DNA of 64,000 nucleotides. It comes from Flammeovirga sp. EKP202 (lineage in GTDB: Bacteria > Bacteroidota > Bacteroidia > Cytophagales > Flammeovirgaceae). Positions 25,506 through 33,357 of this stretch are shown one piece after another. The stretch is from NCBI RefSeq assembly GCF_014534745.1, contig NZ_JACVVP010000035.1, positions 1-64,000 on the forward strand. The letters are read 5' to 3'. Position 1 is the stretch's first letter; each line of letters opens with the position of its first letter. The position numbers and the translations under genes are program-made. Below the pieces are notes generated by a model. The model was given only the letters and a program-made list of their open reading frames with translations. It was not told the origin of the DNA and made no database searches.

Positions 25506-26087
25506 TTACTTTTTGGTTAAATATTCTTCCATTTTTTTTAGATCAATTTCCATCAAACTTAGTGGAGTGTCATTGCCATAAAAAACTACACCTGATACCA
25601 TTTTATTTGAAATAATCTTCACGTCGAACATCTTCTTATAAACTCTAGATTGAGATGAAGTAGTGACGATATATGTATTTTTATGACCTTTATTTAAAGC
25701 GTGTTGAACAACTTTTAGGATCAAGCTCTTATAAAGTAGAAACCCACTGGAAAAGTTTCTGTCAATAGCTACGCGCCACCCGTTACAAACAGGTGATCCA
25801 GCTTTATGAATTTTCGAAAACTCATTTGGAAATAAAGGTTCATTAGGTAGCGGAGAATTAGTATCATTTTGATCGTAAGTGACGGAAACAGTACCAACAA
25901 TTTGTTCATTATACTTTGCAACAAATATGCATGTGTTATCTAATTGGTCAATTCGAATAGCATTTTGTATTTTTTTCTTGCTGTCTTTGTTTGCTAAACC
26001 AGATTCTACATATTGTTTATAAACAAAATCATAGAGATCGTTTAATTGATTTTTGTTTAAGAAATCAATAGATACATTTTTAGTCAT
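25506..26087 (-). CDS. GNAT-type acyltransferase paired with the diiron oxidase
   Basis: The 193-residue protein looks like a GNAT fold: LYDFVYKQYVESG, the CIFVAKYNEQIVGTVSVTYD strand pair, a WRVAIDRNFSSGFLLYKSLI segment at the acyl-carrier binding position, and NTYIVTTSSQSRVYKKMFD where GNAT proteins have the last helix before the final strands. The segment FSKIHKAGSPVCNGWRVAID resembles N-acyl-amino-acid synthase or autoinducer-synthase-like GNATs more than ordinary acetyltransferases, but this is a weak call. It is the first gene of a two-gene operon with the diiron oxidase. Confidence 0.65.
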   Translation of the reverse strand: MTKNVSIDFLNKNQLNDLYDFVYKQYVESGLANKDSKKKIQNAIRIDQLDNTCIFVAKYNEQIVGTVSVTYDQNDTNSPLPNEPLFPNEFSKIHKAGSPVCNGWRVAIDRNFSSGFLLYKSLILKVVQHALNKGHKNTYIVTTSSQSRVYKKMFDVKIISNKMVSGVVFYGNDTPLSLMEIDLKKMEEYLTKK

Positions 26088-26240
26088 TCTTGAGCTTTAA
26101 GTAGTTGGATGTTACAGTATACTTTTTAAAAATTGCGCCAAGATAATTGGTATTACTTAATTAAAGGTAAGTGTTGAGTGTTATAGCCTTTAAGATTGTT
26201 GTTGTGATTTATAGAGAATAGTACATTGAATTTTTAAAAT

Positions 26241-26279
26241 AAAACAGGCATTCACCTTTAAATGATGAATGCCTGTTTT
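26241..26279 (-). terminator. Rho-independent terminator after the arginase gene
   Basis: aaaacaggcattca pairs with tgaatgcctgtttt (14 bp), with Ts on the minus-strand exit. It separates arginase from the GNAT-oxidase pair. Confidence 0.85.
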
Positions 26280-26295
26280 CTTGTTTTTTATTTCG

Positions 26296-27261
26296 TTAAC
26301 TGACCATTAATAACGATTTCTTTTTAATCGCTTCAACGGTTTCATTAAGAATTTTGAAAGCATTATTTGCCATAATATTGTCACGGTCTAATGTAGGGTT
26401 TACCTCTACCATTTCCCAACAAACCACTTTCTCGTTGCTAACTAGAATTGTATTTAATTCTTTTGCTTCTTCGACTGTAAGACCATGTTCAACAGGTGTG
26501 CCAGTGCCTCTGCTGATAGATGGGTCCATGCTGTCTACATCAAATGAAATGTAAATCATATCACAATCTGTCAATTTGTTAAGCGCTAATTCAGCAGCTG
26601 CTTGAGTTCCCATTGCTCTCACTTCATCCACTGTGATATTGCGGATGTTATGTTTTTTCATAATTTCATTTTCAGGACCTTCTGTATCTCTAACACCAAT
26701 AAAAACCACGTCAGAGGGATCAATTTTGGATGAAGTAGTTCCAACTTTTTTGATGTCTTCCCAATACGCTACAGTTTCCTCAGAGGGGTTATTGACTGCA
26801 TTTTCTTTATTGTCAATACCTGAAACCATTGCTAATGGCATGCCGTGCATATTTCCCGAAGGAGTAGTGTAAGGAGAGTGGAAGTCTGCGTGAGCATCAA
26901 TCCAAATGACGCCCAATTTCTGGTGAGGAAATGCTTTTTTTATACCAGAAATCGTTCCTGCAGCCGTAGAGTGATCTCCTGCTAAAACAACTGGAGTTTC
27001 ACCCGCTTTCAATGTATCATAAGTGTGATTGCTCACTCTATTCAACATAGTATGCACGCCGTCAATGTGTTTAGCATTAGGGTAATTGTTGTTGTTGAAT
27101 AAAATATTATTGACATCGTCAATGTTCTGTACTTTATGTTCCTTAAAGAAAGTTGATTTTTGATCTAAACTAGCAACAATCAATGCGTCAATTCCCATTC
27201 CTGCGCCTCTTGTTCCTGCAGCAATTTCAGAACGAACTGTTAGTAACTTAATAGTTTCCAT
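26296..27261 (-). CDS. rocF: Arginase (ureohydrolase family)
   Basis: Arginase splits arginine into ornithine and urea using two manganese ions. The 321-residue protein has the metal-binding motifs AGDHSTAAG, IWIDAHADFHSP and SFDVDSMDPSISRGTGTPVE, then the VEVNPTLD motif near the end. The length and the PSISRGTGTPVEHGLT loop favour arginase over agmatinase, though formimidoylglutamase cannot be fully excluded. It has its own terminator and a 709-bp upstream region. Ornithine could feed polyamine synthesis, and the window also holds an aminopropyltransferase-like gene, but no ornithine decarboxylase is seen. Confidence 0.9.
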   Translation of the reverse strand: METIKLLTVRSEIAAGTRGAGMGIDALIVASLDQKSTFFKEHKVQNIDDVNNILFNNNNYPNAKHIDGVHTMLNRVSNHTYDTLKAGETPVVLAGDHSTAAGTISGIKKAFPHQKLGVIWIDAHADFHSPYTTPSGNMHGMPLAMVSGIDNKENAVNNPSEETVAYWEDIKKVGTTSSKIDPSDVVFIGVRDTEGPENEIMKKHNIRNITVDEVRAMGTQAAAELALNKLTDCDMIYISFDVDSMDPSISRGTGTPVEHGLTVEEAKELNTILVSNEKVVCWEMVEVNPTLDRDNIMANNAFKILNETVEAIKKKSLLMVS

Positions 27262-27970
27262 AAAATGTTTGTATGTAAAATATGTGGTATGTGTGTTATA
27301 TATGTCACCATTTATGATTAATAATCCATATAGGAGATAGTATGTATGTGGTAAGAGTACGAATAGAAAACTATAGGTATACAGTCACAACACTTCCCTC
27401 GGAAATTAACCGCAAGTATTTTGGTGTAAGAAAAATTAAGGAAAAATACTACCAATAATCATATGGTAGTTATTAGGGTACAGAATTACGAAAATGCCAA
27501 CAACTGAGATGGATCAAAGGAAAGATCCTCCATTACATATAGGGTATATGTCTGTTGTTTTAAAACCATTTTGACAATAACTTTTTAAGTTTAATTCTAC
27601 GCAATTATATGTTTAATATTTTTTATCTGCAAAAAAAATAACCAAAAAACTTTTAATGATAATTAAGTGTATGCAGTAGTAATTAGTTTTTTTAAATTAT
27701 TTAGTCGCTGATAATAAGAGAGTTGTATTTGGTTAGGGTTGATGTTGGAAAAAATTGTCGTCGATACTTAAAAATATCTTATTATGCTGAGTAACTATCC
27801 AAACAGAAAATGAAAAGCAAATTAACACTTTAAACATTCTATGAAAGTGGTGTAATAGAATTCAAATATGGAAACATTGTCAATATTGACTAAGATCCCT
27901 TAATACATCATCTAAAGTAGGTTGCTTTTATAAGCGTTATAGTATTAAATCAAGTGTATATTTAGTATTT
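27262..27970. other. 709-bp intergenic region upstream of the arginase gene
   Basis: The longest gene-free stretch in the window. It is AT-rich, with one short frame (27342-27458) and a -7 promoter element at its right end. No tRNA, terminator or repeat family is recognised. Confidence 0.5.
27342..27458 (+). CDS. Possible 38-residue basic small protein
   Basis: An ATG frame of 38 codons, rich in Arg, Tyr, Lys and Val, with LPSEINRKYFGVRKIKEKYY at the C-terminal side. A GGAG lies 8 bp upstream of the ATG, although Bacteroidota rely little on such sites. No relatives are recognised, and chance occurrence in 709 bp is quite possible. Confidence 0.2.
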   Translation: MYVVRVRIENYRYTVTTLPSEINRKYFGVRKIKEKYYQ

Positions 27971-27973
27971 TTG
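27966..27973 (+). promoter_or_regulatory. -7 promoter element of the transglutaminase-like gene
   Basis: TATTTTTG matches TAnnTTTG. It overlaps a TTG that could start a longer frame, so translation must begin downstream, at ATG 28013. Confidence 0.45.
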
Positions 27974-28012
27974 TTCAAGCAAACAATTAGTATCATTTCA
28001 ATACTACTCACA

Positions 28013-29575
28013 ATGAGATTTACTTTTTTTATCATGGGACTTCTTTTTGTCTCACTTTTTTCAACTGCTCAAACACCAATTTATACTTTAGAGGAGTTAT
28101 CATTTTTAACCGAAAGAGAGAAACAAGCGTTTGAAAATTATATTAATGACTCCACTCAATTTCTGCCTTTACTAGTTGAAATGGGAGAGAATTCTAATCC
28201 TGAATTATATGCGAAGGTCGATAAGAAACTACAAAGTCTGTACGCTTATTTGGAAGGTTTGAAGGTTGCAAGCAAGAAGCCTAAAAAACAGATTCAAATC
28301 ATTTATAATGAAGTACATAAAGCTTTTTTCAAGAAATACGTTGAAGTGATTCCTTTCTACAAAATTTTTACAGATGGGGAGTATAATTGTGCCACTGCTA
28401 CAGCTATATATGCCATGGTGTTAGATCATTTTGAAATTCCTTATCAGATCAAAGAAAAACCAAATCATGTTTATTTGATTGCATATCCAGAACAGGAAAG
28501 TATTGTGATGGAATCAACAACTCCTAGTGATACAAAACTGATCACAATGAATATGAAAATGAAGTCAAATATCATCGATGCTTTGATAAAAGATAAGTTG
28601 GTTACTGAATCTGAGGTGAAATTAAAAGGTGTAAATGAAGTTTTCAACGAGTATTTCTTTAATGATAAGAATATTAATTTCAAGGAATTAATTTCTTGGT
28701 TGTATGCCAATGAGGGGTATGCTTATATAATTGATGAATATTTCAAAGATGCTTTAGAGCAGATGAAAAAAGCAGATTATATTAAAAGTAATGAAATTTT
28801 TAAAGAAGTGATTGTAAGCCTCAATGCGCAATTGCTTGTTACTTCAAAACCTTTTTCTATAGAATATGCAGAGGGTGTTGTGAAATTAGTTCGTTTTAAA
28901 GGGTATAATAAGGAACTTGAAGACAACAACTTTTCATTGGAACACCTCTCATTTATCAACGAGCTATTAGTGAATAACAATGACTTAGAAACGTATAAAG
29001 ATACTTATGAAATTTTTGCGACTATTGAGGATAGCGTGATTTTACATACTATTCAATACAATCATTATGATGCTTTGGCAAGATACTATTATGATAATGA
29101 AGATTTTGGTAATGCTGTAAGAAAAGGGATGAAGGCACATGAATTAAAGCCTAAGAACAATGAAATAATGAAACTTGTAACGGTGTCGATGTTAAATCAT
29201 TGCCAGAAAAAATATAGAGTGGATGTAAGTGGAAGAATAAATTATTTGACTAAAAAAATGGAGTTATATCCAGTTTTAAAAGAAAATACAAAACTTCAAA
29301 CAGTGCTAGTAGCATCTTATTTGGAGAATGCACATTCTATGATCCTAAACAATGAAATACCAGAGGCAGAGGCTAATCTTAAAGAATTTGAGTGGAAATA
29401 TAATCCCGAAGAGCATTATCAAATTGATCAAAGAAGTGTAGAGGCTTTGTATGAACAGTTTGGAATGTATTATTTCAAGCGGAATCAAATTACTAAGGCG
29501 AGGAAAGCATTTCAGAAAGGACTTTCCTATTTTCCTAATTCTTATATTTTAAAAACAAGATTAAGTTATTTATAA
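28013..29575 (+). CDS. Exported transglutaminase-like protein with TPR-type C-terminus
   Basis: The 520-residue protein has a signal peptide (MRFTFFIMGLLFVSLFSTAQ). A transglutaminase-like domain spans about 80-170: Cys126 in YNCATATAIYAMVLDHF and His152 in NHVYLIAYPE fit the catalytic Cys-His pair, with Glu in VMESTT possibly third. Such domains act as proteases, amidases or inactive scaffolds. The C-terminal half (from about 340) is helical with TPR-like repeats such as YYDNEDFGNAVRKGMKAHEL and AFQKGLSYFPNSY. A TTG start at 27971 is rejected because it lies in the promoter element. The gene converges on the MORN-repeat lipoprotein gene. Confidence 0.75.
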   Translation: MRFTFFIMGLLFVSLFSTAQTPIYTLEELSFLTEREKQAFENYINDSTQFLPLLVEMGENSNPELYAKVDKKLQSLYAYLEGLKVASKKPKKQIQIIYNEVHKAFFKKYVEVIPFYKIFTDGEYNCATATAIYAMVLDHFEIPYQIKEKPNHVYLIAYPEQESIVMESTTPSDTKLITMNMKMKSNIIDALIKDKLVTESEVKLKGVNEVFNEYFFNDKNINFKELISWLYANEGYAYIIDEYFKDALEQMKKADYIKSNEIFKEVIVSLNAQLLVTSKPFSIEYAEGVVKLVRFKGYNKELEDNNFSLEHLSFINELLVNNNDLETYKDTYEIFATIEDSVILHTIQYNHYDALARYYYDNEDFGNAVRKGMKAHELKPKNNEIMKLVTVSMLNHCQKKYRVDVSGRINYLTKKMELYPVLKENTKLQTVLVASYLENAHSMILNNEIPEAEANLKEFEWKYNPEEHYQIDQRSVEALYEQFGMYYFKRNQITKARKAFQKGLSYFPNSYILKTRLSYL

Positions 29576-29618
29576 AAAATACTCCCACTTCAAAAATATG
29601 AGGTGGGAGTATTTTTTT
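29575..29618. terminator. Bidirectional terminator
   Basis: aaaaatactcccactt pairs with aggtgggagtattttt between convergent genes, giving a long stem with U tracts on both sides. Confidence 0.85.
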
Positions 29619-29626
29619 ACTTTTTC

Positions 29627-30412
29627 TTAGATGTGAGAAACAGATAGGTTATATATTGTTTTGTCAATTTTTTTTCGTCCACCTATCGTTGTGTATTCAG
29701 CAATGATTGGAATTCTCTTCATAACACCATACCCTTTTGGAATTGTGATTTCTACTACACCTCTTTTATCAAACATGTTGACAGTGTGAAGATTGTATTT
29801 GGCAATGTCAATGGTTTTGACATTTATATTGTGATCTTCAGCAACATAAAAACGAACATTTTTTCTTTTTTCTGAAAGAGTGATTTCCAAAACAACCTTG
29901 TCATATAAAGCTGTATCATCATTCTCTTTTACCAATATCTTAGGATATTTAGTCTTCAGTTTCCCGGATTTATAATATTCTTTTAATTCATTGGTAGGTT
30001 TCTCATTTATGTATTTCGCTATAGATTTTAATGTGCCATCTTGATAGTAATATTTACGTTGTTTGACTTCATTATTTTCATAAAAAGCTTCTTTATAAAT
30101 ATTCCCGTTGGTATGATACATTTTACTTACACCGTCTTTCTTTCCCATTACATAATTGACTTCTTGCTTTAATTTACCAGACTTGTAATAGGTTTTTGCT
30201 ACACCATTTTTTACTCCTTTTGTGTAATTGATTTCTGCTCGCTTTTGCTTTGAATTGTCATAATTGAAGACATGTAGACCTTCCTTAATTTCATTTGATG
30301 TAGGTGAAGCTTTGATTACATCTGTTACAGTATTACTTTTTGTTTCTTGAGGAGGTTCACATGAAAGGGTCCCAATTAGTAAACTTAATAATAAACAATA
30401 GTTGAATTTCAT
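29627..30412 (-). CDS. MORN-repeat (YwqK-like) lipoprotein
   Basis: The 261-residue protein has a lipoprotein signal (MKFNYCLLLSLLIGTLSC). At least four MORN-type repeats follow (about 45-155), such as GVAKTYYKSGKLKQEVNY and GVSKMYHTNGNIYKEAFY. The last 100 residues form a different, beta-rich domain. Similar repeat proteins are labelled YwqK-family antitoxin in databases, but there is no toxin beside it. A structural role at the envelope is more likely, though unproven. A T-rich tract and a hairpin separate it from the amidase gene. Confidence 0.75.
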   Translation of the reverse strand: MKFNYCLLLSLLIGTLSCEPPQETKSNTVTDVIKASPTSNEIKEGLHVFNYDNSKQKRAEINYTKGVKNGVAKTYYKSGKLKQEVNYVMGKKDGVSKMYHTNGNIYKEAFYENNEVKQRKYYYQDGTLKSIAKYINEKPTNELKEYYKSGKLKTKYPKILVKENDDTALYDKVVLEITLSEKRKNVRFYVAEDHNINVKTIDIAKYNLHTVNMFDKRGVVEITIPKGYGVMKRIPIIAEYTTIGGRKKIDKTIYNLSVSHI

Positions 30413-30454
30413 TTTGCTTTAATAGTTTAATTCATTAATCAATTTTAAAAATAA

Positions 30455-30503
30455 TAAAAAAAACTCATTACAATGATAGATCATATCAATCATTATAATG
30501 AGT
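30455..30503 (-). terminator. Rho-independent terminator after the amidase gene
   Basis: On the minus strand actcattataatgat pairs with atcattgtaatgagt (one imperfect pair), followed by a run of eight Ts. Confidence 0.8.
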
Positions 30504-30527
30504 CTTTCTATTGGGGGAATCTATGTT

Positions 30528-31445
30528 TTAAGGCATTTTCACCACAAAAGCATCACTGAAGCCTAAGCTTCTGATTCTTAGTTTTAAAGATTGAGCGGTT
30601 TCAGTTGTTGGTACATTACCTACAGTATATTTATAGATCTTTTTATTGTCTCTAATAATCTCATGTTCCTTGATCAAATGTCCTTGGCTTAATAACTTCT
30701 GGAAATGAGGATTAGTGTTTGAGACTTTCTTATTAGTGGCTAAAATTTGAATGCTGTAATTATCGCCTTGAGGTACATCAGATTGTTGATGGAAACTTTG
30801 GAATCCTTGGAAAATCGCATTAGCAATCTCCTTCTGACCTTTTTCAGAGTTAATGTACCTTCTTTCATAAGGGTTTGATAGGAAACCACATTCAATCAAT
30901 ACAGAAGGCATACTTGTATTTTTTAAGACATACAAATTGTAACCTCTATCTTGCTTATTCATCAGTCCTCGAGACTGAATTAAAGTTTTCTTTTCGATAC
31001 TATTCAATAAAACCTTAGCAAGTGCTACACTTACTTGATCTTGATCCGTGTCAACATGAGCTTTAGCACCTACAATCCACTTGTTTGGATTAGAATTGCT
31101 ATGAATACTCAAGAAGTAATCCGCTTGTGCCACTTCTGCAAAATCAACTCTGTCTTCTAAGCTGATGTATTTATCACTTGTACGAGTATAATATACCTGA
31201 ATGTTGGGCATATATTGTCTCATCAGTAAACCTACCTTTTTAGCGATTCTAAGGTTGAGTTCTTTCTCATGCATATAGGCACTAGAACCTCTAGGTTTTC
31301 CTGGGTCTTTACCGCCGTGTCCGGGGTCTATTACCACCACATAAGTTTTTTTACTTTGGGCAACCACCTTTGTAGATGATCCAAGTACAGTGAAAAAGAG
31401 GAAGGTGATAAAGACGGTTGTATATATTTTTTTGAGTGTTCCCAT
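30528..31445 (-). CDS. N-acetylmuramoyl-L-alanine amidase with C-terminal SPOR-like domain
   Basis: The 305-residue exported enzyme (signal peptide about 1-29) cleaves the amide link between MurNAc and the stem peptide. The amidase-3 domain (about 35-215) shows VIDPGHGGKDPG, the zinc Glu in HEKELNLRIAKKVG, the FLSIHSNSNP strand and LIECGFLSNPYERRY. After it, NYSIQILATNKKV to FSDAFVVKMP looks like a SPOR or peptidoglycan-binding domain targeting denuded septal glycan. The gene begins 7 bp after a low-molecular-weight phosphatase gene and is probably co-transcribed with it. Confidence 0.93.
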   Translation of the reverse strand: MGTLKKIYTTVFITFLFFTVLGSSTKVVAQSKKTYVVVIDPGHGGKDPGKPRGSSAYMHEKELNLRIAKKVGLLMRQYMPNIQVYYTRTSDKYISLEDRVDFAEVAQADYFLSIHSNSNPNKWIVGAKAHVDTDQDQVSVALAKVLLNSIEKKTLIQSRGLMNKQDRGYNLYVLKNTSMPSVLIECGFLSNPYERRYINSEKGQKEIANAIFQGFQSFHQQSDVPQGDNYSIQILATNKKVSNTNPHFQKLLSQGHLIKEHEIIRDNKKIYKYTVGNVPTTETAQSLKLRIRSLGFSDAFVVKMP

Positions 31446-31452
31446 TATCTTG

Positions 31453-31947
31453 TTAAGGAGTTGGAATGTTGTGGGTTTGAATCAGATGATCTATGAAATT
31501 GTCGACACTTTCTGATACTACTTGATAGCAATTTTCAAATCCTGAAATACCTCCATAATAAGGGTCATCCACATCTTTATTCGAAGTTTGATTGTCGAAA
31601 GACCTTAGTTTTGAAACTTTGGATAATTGCACATCATCAGTTGCTAGTCGAGTAACATTTGTATAATTACTGTCATCCATTACAATGACGTAGTCAAAGT
31701 GATCTAAATCTTCTGCTAAAAATTGTCGAGCAATAGAGGCTAATTCTACACCATGCTTCTGAGCTGTTGATCGCATACGCGAATCCGCTCTTTCTCCCGC
31801 ATGACCAGCATATGTACCTGCTGAATCAATTTCAAAAAAGCGATCTAATTTTCTCTCTGCTATTTTATGGTGCATTAAACCGTCAGCCAATGGAGAACGA
31901 CAAATATTACCAAGACAAACAAAAATTACTTTAACAGTAGACGTCAT
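31453..31947 (-). CDS. Low-molecular-weight protein tyrosine phosphatase
   Basis: The 164-residue cytoplasmic phosphatase has the P-loop VCLGNICRS (C11 to R17, the C-x5-R motif) and the general acid in DVDDPYYGG near residue 125. Family members dephosphorylate tyrosine kinases of polysaccharide export systems or protein arginine phosphate. No such kinase is adjacent. It lies 7 bp before an amidase gene on the same strand, suggesting one transcript, but a functional link is unclear. Confidence 0.95.
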   Translation of the reverse strand: MTSTVKVIFVCLGNICRSPLADGLMHHKIAERKLDRFFEIDSAGTYAGHAGERADSRMRSTAQKHGVELASIARQFLAEDLDHFDYVIVMDDSNYTNVTRLATDDVQLSKVSKLRSFDNQTSNKDVDDPYYGGISGFENCYQVVSESVDNFIDHLIQTHNIPTP

Positions 31948-32307
31948 TCAAAAAATGTTTTAAAAAGTATTTATATTATACGGTATGTAAAACTAATTAA
32001 AATTTATTTCAGTTAGATTTGATTATAAAATTTATTGAAATAAAATTGAGAAATGTAAGTATTAAGTTTAGGATAGAACACACATCTCTTAATAATTACA
32101 AATATTTGAAATTCTACTCAAAAAAGTAAAGATTATTTATATAAAAATGTAATACAGGTGAATTTTGATTGTAATTTAAGTAAAAGAACCACTAAAATTG
32201 GCATCAAAATTTATCTGAGTTTAGTAGGTAATACATTTTTTAAGCACTTCGTGGAGGTCATTCTATTATAAAAGTATTTTCACAAGTGCATTATTTACAA
32301 TACAACA
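31948..32307. other. Intergenic region between divergent genes
   Basis: 360 bp, very AT-rich. It contains a palindromic CAAATATTTG but no convincing promoter pair, terminator or small gene. Confidence 0.4.
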
Positions 32308-33300
32308 ATGAAACAAATTTTACTAAAAGTGCTCTATTTCTTCTTATTTCTAATAGTTGCATCAGTAGTTTTCTTCTTTTGGGCTAAATCTCCAAACCTT
32401 GAGAAATCCGATTATGCAAAGGTAGTTCAATTTGAGAACTCTAAAGCAGTGGAAGATGATTCCACTATCAGTATTATCTCTTACAATATTGGTTATTTGT
32501 CGGGCATGACAAACAATACATCTGTAAGGCCAACAGAGGAATTTTATCAAGGGAATATGGATAAAATATTGAAAGATTTAAAGGCCTACAGACCGAGTAT
32601 ACTGGCATTGCAAGAAATAGATTATGGAGGGAAAAGGTCTTATTATGTAAATCAGTTTGAGGTGATAGGAAAGGAGTTGGGATACCAAAACGGTGGAATG
32701 ACGATTAACTGGGATAAGACGTATGTGCCATTTCCTTATTTCCCACCTTCAGTTCATTTTGGGAAAATGTTGAGTGGTCAGGCTATTTTGTCTGATTATA
32801 AGATTAAGGAGCATGAAAGAGTAGAATTATCGAGAGTAAGAAGCCACCCTTATTATTATTCTTCAATGTATTTGGATCGTCTAGCTGAAAGAGTTTTGGT
32901 AAACATTGGAGGGCAAGATGTGATGGTATTCAATGTGCATACAGAAGCTTTTGATGTGCCTACAAGAGAATTGCATATCAGTTTCCTAAAAGATTGGTTT
33001 TTGAGGGTAGAAGAAAAAATGCCAGTGATTATGGTGGGAGACTTTAACAGTGATCCTACATATAAGGAAAGAGGAGTTTTGGAGTTTTATAATGATGAAA
33101 GAATTGGAGCAATGTGTTCTAAAGAAGATTTATTAAAAGAAGGGACACTCACTTATCCTACAGATACAGCCATTGAACAACTGGATTTTGTCTTCTTTTC
33201 TAAAAAGCATTTTGAGCTCATAGATTGGAAAGTACTATCAGAATTTGGTCAAGTTTCGGATCACTTCCCAGTCTTTACAAAGTTGAAACTAAAAAAATAA
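32308..33300 (+). CDS. Membrane-anchored endonuclease/exonuclease/phosphatase-family protein
   Basis: The 330-residue protein starts with one membrane helix (about 7-27), so its catalytic domain is anchored, probably on the outer face. Motifs of the DNase I/phosphodiesterase family are in order: ISIISYNIGYLS, ILALQEIDYGGKR, VFNVHTEAF, IMVGDFNSDPT and the final SDHFPVF. They bind metal and cut a phosphodiester or phosphomonoester; DNA, RNA or phospholipid head groups are all possible. Related Bacteroidota proteins are annotated only at family level. It stands alone, with a terminator downstream. Confidence 0.85.
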   Translation: MKQILLKVLYFFLFLIVASVVFFFWAKSPNLEKSDYAKVVQFENSKAVEDDSTISIISYNIGYLSGMTNNTSVRPTEEFYQGNMDKILKDLKAYRPSILALQEIDYGGKRSYYVNQFEVIGKELGYQNGGMTINWDKTYVPFPYFPPSVHFGKMLSGQAILSDYKIKEHERVELSRVRSHPYYYSSMYLDRLAERVLVNIGGQDVMVFNVHTEAFDVPTRELHISFLKDWFLRVEEKMPVIMVGDFNSDPTYKERGVLEFYNDERIGAMCSKEDLLKEGTLTYPTDTAIEQLDFVFFSKKHFELIDWKVLSEFGQVSDHFPVFTKLKLKK

Positions 33301-33308
33301 AGATTTCA

Positions 33309-33340
33309 CAAAAAGCATTCTGAAAAAGAGTGCTTTTTTT
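33309..33340 (+). terminator. Rho-independent terminator
   Basis: aaaagca pairs with tgctttt, with partial extension, and is followed by seven Ts, between the phosphodiesterase-family gene and the next gene. Confidence 0.75.
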
Positions 33341-33342
33341 AT

Positions 33343-33350
33343 TAGCTTTG
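33343..33350 (+). promoter_or_regulatory. -7 promoter element directly before the DnaQ/GIY-YIG gene
   Basis: TAGCTTTG matches TAnnTTTG and ends 8 bp before the ATG, so the transcript would have almost no leader. No upstream TTG at the ideal spacing. Confidence 0.4.
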
Positions 33351-33357
33351 TCAGCTT

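Noticed and set aside
27494-27574. 26-codon ATG frame (MPTTEMDQRK start)
   Set aside because: Too short and without supporting context; expected by chance in 700 bp.
29627-30412. MORN-repeat protein as the antitoxin of a toxin-antitoxin pair
   Set aside because: The YwqK antitoxin label is a weak family name; there is no toxin gene beside it and the protein is a lipoprotein.
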